A stretch of 64,000 nt of DNA, from positions 6,238,231 through 6,302,230 of the forward strand of contig OX359285.1 in the NCBI GenBank assembly GCA_947179155.2, written 5' to 3'. The DNA comes from Hedera helix (lineage: Eukaryota; Streptophyta; Magnoliopsida; Apiales; Araliaceae). The notes beneath the pieces are model-generated. The model did not search any database, was not told the DNA's origin, and worked only from the letters and a program-made list of their open reading frames with translations. Positions 35,276 to 46,600 of the stretch are shown one piece after another. Within the stretch, counting starts at the first letter, position 1. The number at the start of each line of letters is the position of its first letter. The translations under genes and the position numbers were made by a program.

Positions 35276-35530
35276 TTTTGGTTACCTTGGAATGAATGTT
35301 TGGTTACCTTGATATGAAGGTTTGGTTACCAACTGTGTTTGGTTACCTAGAGTTACTATACGAAAAAATTAGTTACTACATAATCAGGAATTGGTTACCT
35401 CCATACTAGTATTTGGTTACCTATATTTACTGCAACAAAAAATCACAATAATAGTGTTTGATTACCTCCATAATAGTGTTTGGTTACCTCCATATTAGTG
35501 TCTGGTTACCTAGAAAAATTGAGAAATCCA
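35276..35530. repeat. Degenerate 22-bp GGTTACC repeats, left block
   Basis: About nine occurrences of TTTGGTTACC or TTTGATTACC, best formed as the 22-base unit TAGTGTTTGGTTACCTCCAT. The same block recurs at 38867-38976 with an almost identical 80-base core containing TTTACTGCAACAAAAAATC. Confidence 0.82.
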
Positions 35531-36083
35531 ACCATTGTGACACCCCCAAATCTGGACCCACACGGTCCAAACTTGAGTTGTCAAAATACTATAACAAAAT
35601 TATTACAAGGTAGAACAATGTTCAACAATACAGTGTATAATAATACACAACTAAGTCTTCACTATTATTATTACACTATTTTACAACACCTGAAGACTAC
35701 GATAGCTATCCCTCGGATTCTCACTCCATTCTCCGGCTAGACCCAGCTACGTTCTCATCTCCTGTTGAAAAATAATTGAACAAAAGAAAGAGTGAGCTCA
35801 AATAGCCCAGTAAAAAATATCATGACTAAGATAATGACGAATAAATTATCGTTAGCCTTCAACAGTTGAGTTCTTGATATAATACAATAGAATACAAAGT
35901 TTATATCAAAAACTGCAGTTAAATTCTTAAACAATGTTTAGATTAATAATAGCAGCGGAATGACTAATCTATTAGAAGAATAATGCAGACTATAGTGTCC
36001 ACTCGCTTCTCTATTTAGGAAAACATCATCAACTTTTATCATCTGAAATACCATTAGTCATGATAATATAAATCACAGTTGCA

Positions 36084-36331
36084 GGTCATAATCATGCAAA
36101 TCAACTGTTCATCTTTGCACTACGGGCCAAAGATATTCAATATAATATCAACGGTCATGATTATACTAGATTCAGCATTTGGTCATAATCATACCAAACA
36201 ACAGTTCATCTTTGCACTACGGGCCAAAGATATTCAATATAACACAAACGGTCATGATTATACCAGATTCAGCCTTTGGTCATAATCATACTAAACAACA
36301 GTTCATCTTTGCACTACAGGCCAAAGAGAAC
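36084..36331. repeat. 97-bp tandem repeat, about 2.5 units
   Basis: Units start at 36084, 36181 and 36278, each beginning GGTCATAATCAT and containing CATCTTTGCACTAC(G/A)GGCC. The period is exactly 97 bases. Confidence 0.92.
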
Positions 36332-36980
36332 TTTCACCACGTGTCATAAAAGACACTGAACAGATGTATCGCCTTTAGCCTATTATATTGTTTTTAACCT
36401 ATCATCTGTTCAACAATTATATCGCATATGTGCCCCCGACCACAGATATTCACAACAGTTTGATTCTTGATGATTAGTACAAATAACAGTGATACAAATG
36501 ATGAACAGAAGAAACAGGATAAACAATAAGTATCGGAAGTTTACTTTGTGCAGATTCAAATAATGTCCAAATTGTCAATATGATGTGGAGTGAAATTCAA
36601 GAATGATATTCAATATCTATAGTTCATAATAACGGTTACAGTTCAATCGAAATGTTTAAAAAAATAGGAAGGTTCAGTTGAAATGATATTAGATGAAGCA
36701 CAAACTATTAAGGAACATATAATCATTTCAGGAAACTTTACCAAATGATACTTACCATAGTAAGTTAAGAGTATAAAAGAAATAATATCCCTTACTATAG
36801 TAAGTTTGAATAATGGAAGATGAAAAAGATGGTATCCCTTATGAGTATAAAGGAAAATAATATCATTTACAAATATGAAAGAAAATGATATTACAAACGA
36901 ATATGGAATAAAAGTGTTATAGGATAATTCGTGTAGACAAATTATTTTCACAAGAGACAAATAAGAAATAAATACAAAGA

Positions 36981-37255
36981 GTTATTCACCAAACAGGCGG
37001 TAGTCCGCGTAGTAAGGTTATTCCCACAATTTAATAAAATTTGAATACGAAGAGTTATTCACCAAACAGGCGGTAGTCCGCGCAGTAAGGTTATTCTCAC
37101 AATTTAATAAAATTTGAATACGAAGAGTTATTCACCAAACAGACGATAATCCGCCCCGTAAGGTTATTCTCAGAGATTTATAAGGAATGAATACGAAAGG
37201 TTATTCACCAACAGGCGGTAATCCGCGCCGTAAGGTTATTCCCACAATTTAATAC
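36981..37255. repeat. 73-bp tandem repeat, four units
   Basis: Units start at 36981, 37054, 37127 and 37200, each beginning GTTATTCACCAA and containing a CAGGCGGTAGTCCGCG-like block. The period is exactly 73 bases, and units differ at several positions. Confidence 0.92.
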
Positions 37256-38509
37256 ATGGAAATAAATGACACATCTTATGAGTAAGAAAGAAACGATATT
37301 ATTTTCGAGAATCAAAGAATGATAATCCCTTACAAGTAAGAAAAATATATCATTTATGATGATGAAAAGAATGATACCCCTTATCGTAGTAAGTTTAAAT
37401 AATAGAGAATGAAATAATATGATATTCCTTACAAGTAAGAAAATAATACCATTTATGATGATGAAAAGAATGATACCCCTTACCTTAACACGTGACTGGA
37501 TATTGATTTAAATGAGGTTGATCAACTTGAAAAATTCTTGCACTCCTTTTGGCTTTCAAACACTAAAGACAACCTTACTATTCTCAGAGAAAACTCATAA
37601 AATACTTATAGAAAAATTTTATGTTTTAGGTGTGATTTTTCTATTCAGCTGAGCAAGCTATTTATAAGAGAAAATAAGTTACTATGCACGGTAAGTGGCT
37701 GAAAAATTCAGCACACAGCAGCAGCCGCCCACGCTGCTTTTCCTTCACCAACCCATTTTCATTCTACATGTGGGCCCCACAATTGGTCCACTTACTATTC
37801 ACATAAAATAATAATTAATTAATTTATATATATATATATATATTTTTTTTTCTTCCATTGGGTCCTACATATATAATAAAATAATGCTACAACAATAATT
37901 CAACAATAATGTAATAAACACGTTACAAATTATTATTAATTTAATAATATAAATTATTGTGACAATTATTTGGTTCAATAATTTTAAAAACAGTGCTGCA
38001 ACAATTATTGACTCAATGATATAAAATAGAGTGTAATGACAATTCTAGAATCAATAATGCAAAATACTGTGTAACAACAATTATTGATGAATATAGTGCA
38101 ATGACCACGTTATCAGATCAATAATATGAGATACTGTGCAATACCGTGTGCTACTGTAGAATACCGTGTGCTACAGTAAAATACCATAAATTACAGTATG
38201 CTACTACTTTTTTATCACCGGTATTTTAACAGTTAACACCGTTGACTATTTTTATTTAAAAAGGTTACTTCTGTCGTTTTTTATATCCGACAAATATTCC
38301 GTTGTGGGGTCCACCAATAATTAGTTATTTCGGCCCCATCGTACGACCCGAATATTCTCCGACAAAACGAATATTGTCTGACAAAATAAAATTTGCACAT
38401 AACATCCTTAACTTTCAATTTTGTCAATTTAACCACTTACTGTTTCATGGAAAAAATATATATTAAGAAAAATTAAATTTTATATTTCATAAAATTCGGG
38501 GTCTTACAA

Positions 38510-38863
38510 TCATGAACATGAAAACTCCATTGACGCCACCATAAGCGTGAATATGAAGGCATTGGAGGGGGTGTCGAAGGCAAAGGCGAAGCCAAAAAAG
38601 TAGTAGAAGAGGTCGGCGGCGGCGGCGTTGAGGACGTTGGTGAGCATGATGTTCATGGTATTTTTGGCACAAACGAAGCTGACGCAAAGCACGGCGAAAC
38701 CGAGCTGTATGAAGAAGACGAGGTAGGAGGAGAAGAAAAGGTAAGTGGAATCGATGGCATAACCAGCGTCGTTGAAGCGATTAGAGACGGCGGCGAACTG
38801 GTCGCAGATGAAGGTGGCAGTGACGGTGGGGTTGGTGGTGTTGGCGTCGAAGAACTGCACCAA
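38510..38863 (-). pseudogene. AMT1: AMT1 ammonium transporter N-terminal fragment
   Basis: 117-codon frame on the minus strand. SNRFNDAGYAIDSTYLFFSS, YLVFFIQLGFAVLCVSFVCA, KNTMNIMLTNVLNAAAADLF and YYFFGFAFAFDTPSNAFI match the first transmembrane helices of plant AMT1 high-affinity ammonium transporters. Full proteins have about 500 residues. Here the similarity starts after the expected N terminus (FFDANTTNPTVTATF) and stops after FAFAF, just before the solo LTR border. The family consensus AGSVRAKN has become VSFVCAKN, and a unique tail (TLMVASMEFSCS) follows. The fragment is GC-rich compared with its AT-rich surroundings. It is truncated at both ends and lies between GGTTACC repeat blocks, so it is a captured or duplicated piece, not a gene. 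Confidence 0.82.
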
Positions 38864-38866
38864 CCT

Positions 38867-38976
38867 CTATACTAGTGTTTGATTACCTATATTTACTGCA
38901 ACAAAAAATCGCCATAACAGTGTTTGATTACCTCCATAACAGTGTTTGGTTACCTCCATAATAGTGTTTGGTTACT
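38867..38976. repeat. Degenerate 22-bp GGTTACC repeats, right block
   Basis: Same unit and orientation as 35276-35530; the stretch from ACTAGTGTTTGATTACC through TTTACTGCAACAAAAAATC is nearly identical to 35406-35445. The two blocks form direct repeats around the AMT1 fragment once the LTR is removed. Confidence 0.82.
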
Positions 38977-38989
38977 TGCAGTTGATTTT

Positions 38990-41900
38990 CGCCATAGTTA
39001 ACTGATTTACTTGAAAGAGAAACACTAGGAATAGAGAGAAATTTGAGAGGTCCAATTTAATTGAATCCCTTTTTATGGATAGTTTGTTTGACTTTTCATT
39101 CAATTTTTTATTTCAATTTTTTAAGTAATTTGAATTTTAAAATTTAAAATTTTGAACCAACTACCCATTAAATCACCTAACTAAATTAAAGGAATAACAA
39201 TGCACTAATTTAGAAATTAAATATTAAAGGTGCACTAATTTTGTAAATATTTTATATATGCACTTTTATTATAATATTTTTTAAAAATATACTAATAAAT
39301 ATAAATCTCCCAAAAAAGAATATGTTTAGTCGTTCAGCCGATCTCTTTAGTCCAAACATATTAATAAAAACCAACTCTTTGCAAAATATATTATCATAAT
39401 TAAAACAATAAACATATAAATTAATATTTTTCTTTTTTTTTTACGATGACAATATATAATTATGTTTAACTTAATTCATAATCCAATCCTGTCAAGCAAA
39501 CATAACTCTAAAATACGTTGTTATCATTAAAACAATAAGCATATAAATTAACGATTAATTGGATGATTTTACTTTTAGTAATCTAATGAAATGATCTTTT
39601 ATAAAAATAATATTAATACTACCAGTACTATTAATAATAATAATAATAATAATTGATGTTTTTAATACATTAAAAAAATATTTGGCCTATTTATAACTGA
39701 TAAGTTATAAACTCAATACTTTAAAAATAATACGATGAAATAAAAAAAAATTGAATTAAATTAAATGATATTTAGATGAACAAGATTTTTAGTATTGATA
39801 TAATTATAACTTTTGACTTTTTGTTTTATGTAAGAATTATAAAATTACCGTCATCCTACGTTCTCCCGTTATATTTAGGATTTTCTTAAAATATGTCCTT
39901 AGAGTACATGCTAAGTATAGAATTCAATGCATAATATTATTTATTTATGTATTTATATTGAATTTAATGTATAAAAAAATAATATACTAGTGAACCCTAT
40001 ATATTGAATTCAGTATAAATATATAAAAAAATAATATTTAATAAAATTTATCTCTTATTTTCTGCGCCGGACCCTTATATTTATTCTGATTTTTTTCTAT
40101 TTTTACAGATAATGTTGAGTGCGCGAATATTTATTTTTACTTCGTTTTCTTTTTATTTTTGTAGATAATGTGGACCGGGCTAATATTCTGTCACGTGCAT
40201 ATCACCAGCGCCCAAGTGGATACATCTTCTTTCCAGGTTCTGGTATAGGTATGCAGAGCCTGACTCTATGACTCAACCTCATCAACTAGGCCGAGTCACG
40301 CTAGCACCTTTATGCCCACATCAGTCCACATGTAAATTTTAAATACTTCTTTTGAATATAATATTATGGTCTTCTTAGAAAAAAAATTGAGTTTCATTTT
40401 GTCTAAAAAAATTTAGTTCCAAATGATGAGAGATTATACCATCTTATTGAATATAATATTAAATAATTTTTTCATATTAAGTTATTTATAATTTTTAAAT
40501 TAATAATCTTAAATTCAAATTTAAAAATAAATAAGACGTTTATAAATAATAATTCTATCCAAGTATAATCTTTACAAATAAATATAGCCTTAATCTATCT
40601 AAAAAAAAAATAATATTGATCGATTGTACTGTACAATCCGTCTTCAATGCACGAATTGAATGTCACTAAGAAGTTTTTTTTTTTAATAAGAATATTTTAT
40701 TATCAACCATCAACTTTAATGACACTAAGAAATTTTTTCTTTTAGTAAAGTATACGTGTATCGAATGTATCTTACCTAAACAGACTTTTAGCAGGCCGGT
40801 CTGGGCCTGAGAGCCGGGTCAGGCTGAACTTTTGGTCAAGTCGGACTTTTATGTTTAAATAGTAGTCTGTTGAAAGTATGCAGGTTGAGCTGAATTGGTC
40901 TAGGCCTTGATCAAGTCTGACTTTAATTAGACTAGTCTACGGACCGTAGACTTTTTATGTATGTCCAAATACAACTAACTAGTGCTGATACATTAATGTT
41001 AGCGATCATCATTTCTACTTGCAAGATAAATTAATTGTTGGTTCACATTCGAAATTCTTTCCACAATTTTTGTTTGCAAATACGATGCTAATTTAATTTG
41101 TAATTTTAAAAATTAGCATCTGCATCCGAATTCTTGCTAAAACTTTTGTGCAAATATGATTCTGATGAAAATTTAAATAAGATTTTTTACCTAAAGTTTA
41201 AAAGGGAATTCAGGAGGTTAGGTGTTCCTAATCTCATCGGGAGACAAAATTAATATCACGACTTTCAATGTAATATCCTACGATTTTTTGCAATTTAATA
41301 TACAAACGAATTAGAAAATAAAAATAAAGATATGAGTGAGTAGTAGTATCAACAGACACGAAGGAGACTACATACAGTCAAGTCTTTTCATTTCTTTTAT
41401 TAACCAGCAGCTCCACCCAGTTGTATTGTAAAAAGTATATTCGTTCCTTTGAATTTATATCCTCGCCATCCAATCCATTTTTCACTTGGTGATCAAGGAA
41501 CACGCTATCAACCCTTAGATCTAAAGGTGGTCAGTCAGTCTGTGCCTCCCTCGCCCGCCTTTTCTGGAAAGGTGACCGTCACTACCCAGTCACAGAAGCT
41601 CTGCACTTTACATCCATTCCTACAAGACCTTTAAAGGTTCTAGTTCATGGCCCTACCATCTTTATCTTCCAAAAGAAAGCTTGCCCTTCGCCCCCGCCTT
41701 TCAATTCCCATTAACCACACCAATATTACTTTTGTGATAAATTAATGCGTTGAAAAATAACTTTTGTTGTTGTTATTATTATTTTTCTAAAAGATGATCA
41801 CTTTTGCTTTCTTTATCTCTCTTGATGATTTATTTTATTGAATAATCGTGTAATGCTAATTAATAAATCTGAGTTCATCACGTGTCAATGCATCCCCGAC

Positions 41901-43500
41901 CCTCTTTTATTTGAGTTATTATTTTATACTCTTAAAACATAATTACGATATATTTTATCATTTTCATATAAAGGTGAATTTCACATGAGTCTCACTACGT
42001 GTGAATCTCACTCTCGTATGAGAGAATAAAATATACTGTAACCACACTCTATGAACATGGCATAATTTTTTATTTTATTTTTTTATATTAAAATTACCTT
42101 ATTGTCCCATTCTGTTTTCCCCTTCTTATTATGTGCCATGCATGCATTTAAGATGATATGCCAAAAACACATAATATACATATATTATTATATTCGCACT
42201 TCTACTAAACATGTCTTTATTTAGTGGCTTTGCACCCTTGAAGAAAGGGGGCGACTTGGCTTATATAGGATACGATGGGGAGAGTATTTAGGGTTATATT
42301 GTCTACTACATTATGTAGTGTTAGTAAACAACATTGAAACTTTTGCTTTTTTCATGAAAAAATAACTTTGAAGGATTTGAAAGTGAGATCTATTATCTAT
42401 CTTATAATGGTTATCAGGTTTCAAAGATGAAATAAGCTTATTAAGAGAAAATAATTATTTTAATTTTATAATAAAATTTTATATTAATGTTTATATTGAC
42501 TTGAAATTCTAATCAGAATAGAAATATAAAACTCAAGCTCTAATACGTTTTAATTTAGTTATAACAATTAATTAGAAATGAATTTACGATAATTTTTAAC
42601 TAATTTTACAGTTATTCTGTTTTAACTAAATTCACAAATATTATTAAGACAATTAATCTTGTGACTTGGTATAATTTCAGGTTTTAATAAATCTAGGTAA
42701 TATACAGTATATTATGTTATATTGTCTTAATTAATTAAATAAAATTATGATAAAAAATTGATAAAACTAAAACTAAAAATTCTTTTAAAAGTTATTTTTT
42801 TATTAGAGATTGGATGAGTTTCTTTTGAATATTTTACAAATTTTGGATAGTATATATTTAATTATTATAAAATTTTATAGTACTTGTACTAATTGCAAGA
42901 GGAAATAAAATAGGTCTTTCTTTATTATATTCCTATTCAAGATATAAATATTTTTAAAATTTGATAGTATTTAATTGATACAAATGCAGATAATATTTAT
43001 GCTAATACGAATAGAAAATGTAAACTAAAACTTAATAAAATTAAATTAAATTTATACTTTTAATTATATAATTAATTGATTGCACACGCATTATATGTGT
43101 CATTGCGATAAATAGAAATAGAGCAAAAAGTTTTGAATACACTTCAACAATACTACATACTTCAATTTAGGATCCTAGTAACATAATGTATCTAATCAAA
43201 TTATTCATACAATTTTAGATTAGACAAAGCTGAAACTAAATATGTTGAATTTGTGGAGTAATTAATCTTTATCAATCCATTGTGCATTCATAAGAAAATT
43301 AATAATTAATAAAAAAATAATAGTAAAATATCAAAAATATATTTATAATAATTTTTAAAATATAATTTTATTAGTGTAAAATAATAATATATTATTTTAA
43401 ATAAAAATTTCCTTCAAAAACTTATATACATAAAAATAAATCATATTTTTCCACTCTCTTTTTATCTCAAAAATTTTAATTTTTTTTTTCCATTCCCCCA
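38990..43500. other. AT-rich intergenic DNA, no gene seen
   Basis: About 4.5 kb between the AMT1 island and the RDR promoter. An (ATA)n run is at about 39640, and a GC-richer patch at 40785-40960 has repeated GGCCTGAG/GTCTGACTT-like phrases of unknown type. A 61-codon ORF near 41449-41634 has no family features that I recognise. Confidence 0.5.
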
Positions 43501-43520
43501 AACTCGCAAACACAGTGTTA

Positions 43521-43530
43521 AGGGCGGGAA
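43521..43530 (-). promoter_or_regulatory. E2F-like site upstream of RDR
   Basis: AGGGCGGGAA, whose reverse complement TTCCCGCCCT contains the plant E2F/DP core TTCCCGCC. It lies about 140 bases before the RDR ATG, in a stretch that is otherwise AT-rich. Function is inferred from the match only. Confidence 0.35.
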
Positions 43531-43669
43531 TGTTACAAAAGTGAGAAAACAGAGAATTTGTCGTTTGTCCAATCTCTCTCTTCCCCTACTACTACTCTAC
43601 ATTCTACTAAATTCAAATGATAAAAACCTTGAATCCGTGCCAGTGAATTTCGAAACATTTCCTTAAAAA

Positions 43670-46600
43670 ATGGGCGATTCAGCTTCTGCTGAAGTTCCTC
43701 TGCCACTGTCAGTGGAGCGACTGATCGGAAAAATTTGCTTTGACCAAGCTCAGCCCCCGCCGAACACAAAAGTACGAACGATTCTATCTTCAATCGGAGA
43801 GGATTCGTCGATTCACATGCTTACGAAGATTTCCCAAACAAGAATCAAAAACCTTTCCGGTTTTATTATGTATCTGGCCAAAGACTACCCTCCCGTCACC
43901 GCTGCTGCTTCCGAATCTGCTGAACGCATTTTTCTCTCTCCTCACAAAAGCCCCTCTACTTCTACTTCTTCCATTGGTAAAGAACCCCCATTCCGCTCTC
44001 TGTCTCTGATCCTCAACAAATTTTAATTCTTTTATATACTCCCTCCTAGCGCCACTTGCAAAATTTGGAAATATTAAAGATGTATGTATTTTTGTTCTGC
44101 GTTTATCCTAAAATAATACTCCCTCCCTCCCTGTCAAACAAACAAAAAAAAAGTCCGATTTAGCTATGATTTAGTTAATTTGGGAAATCCTAAAATTTAA
44201 ATTGTGAAGTAAATTTGTTATACTTTTCAAATACACTTCAATTTTGAATTTCATACGCAACTCTTTTCTGTGATGATGTTGATTTTGTTGTTTGCTTGAT
44301 AAATTATTTTCAAGAGTGCATTTCTTTAAATTTATTTCAAGAAAATTCAACTATTTTTATTCTGTAGAGACATGTACCGATAGTCATTGTATTGGGTATT
44401 GACACTTTGATAGTTTCCACTGAAAGAAACAAATTATTAATCCATTTGTCCCAATTTATGTTATTTCTTAGTGGGTTGAGATGTTTGGAATTAAGCTTTC
44501 ATTTTCTAAATCTCATTGCATTCAATTTGCATAGATTTGAAATGTTCAAGTTTAAAGAAAAAAGTTCAAAATTCTGTGAGCCCCGTGTTTCCGTCCTTAG
44601 ATTAAATAATTACCTAAAAGGGTGTAAACGGAGGCAATATATAGACAATTCTTCTAAAAACTATGTGCTAAGTTCTATATTCCATTTTTCTCATACAGAA
44701 AGTTCTTTCAATTTTTAAGCAGTGTTAAGGTCCGTCAATGGGCAATGGCATAGTCAAGACAATTTTTCTTTTCTTGTTATACATTAGAAAACTTCTAAGG
44801 AAAACTTTGTGTTGAATGAATAAAAAAGATTTTGTTTAAGTGCAGTTACGTAGATAAATCTGAAGGAGGTAATATATTTTTGGAACTCAATCATTTTAAG
44901 TGTTCATTAGTGGTAGTAATGACCTACAATTAACTAACTCAATAAAGTTCTGTTGTAACTACTTGGAGTACTTTAATAAGTTCTGAGTGTACATTTTCTT
45001 TTAGGAACCTTTAACCACTTCTGTGTTCCTTGTAGGAACAGATGATTATATCTATCACTCTCCATTCACAGAGCATTTGATACACTCATCCGCTCCCAGT
45101 TTAAAGGGAGCAAGCTCTACCATTGCAACTCATTGCTCACCCTCATCCAGTTTAAAGAGGGCTACCACCCCTACAACACATTTTTCTCCCTCTTCCAGTT
45201 TACAAAGGACAAACACTCCCACAGAAGTTCATTCTTTACTTTCACCATCTTCAAATTCAGAGAGATCAAATACTCCCACAGCGAAGCGGTTGGTATTCTC
45301 GCCGTCTTCCAGTTCAATGAGGGGAAGTGCTGCCGCAATAAGTCAACAATGGTTGATACTTATTGAGCTTGAGTTTAGAAAGGCTTTTCTTGTTTTAAGT
45401 TACATGGGAAGGTTTGTTTGGTTCTTCTTTAGGTGGTTGTCATGGCTCCGTTGGTATATAATTGAGTTGTTTATGGATTGATTTTTTTTTTGGGCAGGAA
45501 GAAGTTGGAAGATGTTATTTCTATTGATGATGCTTTAAAAATTCTAAGCATGAAAGATTACCCCATGGCAATTTTTGAGGCACAAATTTGGAGTAACTAT
45601 GGCCAGTATTGTCTTGGAAAAGAGTCAACAGGCAGGAGGAAGGTAATTTTACATCTTTATCCTGATTCGTGTTCTAGCGTAATAAATCATAGAGGTTAAG
45701 GACATAGGGTATTATATTATACCAATAACTAGGTTCTTGAATAATAAGAATCAAATCTGTTCTTGTAACTAGTATCAAAATATTTTATTCATAGCTCTTT
45801 AAAGCCTAGAATACCTATGAATTATATATATATATATAGACACACACACACACACATACATATATGTATATATATGAAGAGGGATCCATAGTAAATGATT
45901 GTTATAGGCACTATTCTAACAAATTGATTTTATACTGTTCATACGAAGATCTAATGGTGATTTTTTTTTTAAGCGTTGTCATTTTTTTCCTGCTCTAGCC
46001 GTTACTCCTACTAGCGGCCGGGCAAATTAGGCTAAAACGCTGTTGTTTTCTCATGCCGCTAGTAACAGTAGCAGCTAGAGGAGAAAAAAAAAAAACGACA
46101 ACGCTTTGGTTGGCGGATGGGCAATTTTTTTTTAATTTAATCGTTAGATCTTCATATAGATGATGTAAGATCAGTTTGCTGGAATAGTGTCCATAACAAT
46201 TATTTGCTATGGATCATTCTCTTATATATATAGTTTCTTATGAGTTTAAATAGTTTATTAACTATTGGTATGCTCTTGTAAAATATTCAAATGCAATTCT
46301 TGACTTATAAATCTAAGCTTCTAAGATAGAGCGTATCTTGGTCCCTATTGGAATCTGTTATCTAGTTAAACACATGTATTTTTTTTCTTTTTTCCCGTGT
46401 TACAGTATCTTGATTGGGACTCGGGGAGAACACATAACTATTATTGTCAAGTTTATCAAGATGGAAGTTTTAGTTTCACGGTTTGTACCCCTTTTGTCTT
46501 TTTTTTTTGTGTGTGGCTAAAATAATGATTTATATTGTGTTCTCACATTCCTGAGAAGACTTTTATTGCTTTTGTGCTTATTCTATCATTTTCAAGTTTT

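Larger units (their letters stand above)
35536..38508 (-). mobile_element. Solo LTR-like element, 2.97 kb, probably gypsy
   Basis: On the minus strand it starts TGTAAGACCCCGAATTTT and ends GGGGGTGTCACA, giving TG/CA ends with related termini. Flanks are ACCAT (35531-35535) and ATCAT (38509-38513), a 5-bp duplication with one mismatch. No gag-pol lies inside. Two tandem arrays lie within: a 97-base period and a 73-base period, listed separately. The start TGTAAGACCCC is common among plant gypsy LTRs (recollection). It splits the chimeric AMT1 island. Confidence 0.65.

Noticed and set aside
41449..41634. 61-codon ORF in the intergenic region
   Set aside because: No recognisable family, no splice partners, no neighbouring coding signal.
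45023..45481. Separate 152-residue gene
   Set aside because: It is RDR exon 2 read through its donor; the in-frame part from 45036 to 45411 belongs to the RDR protein.
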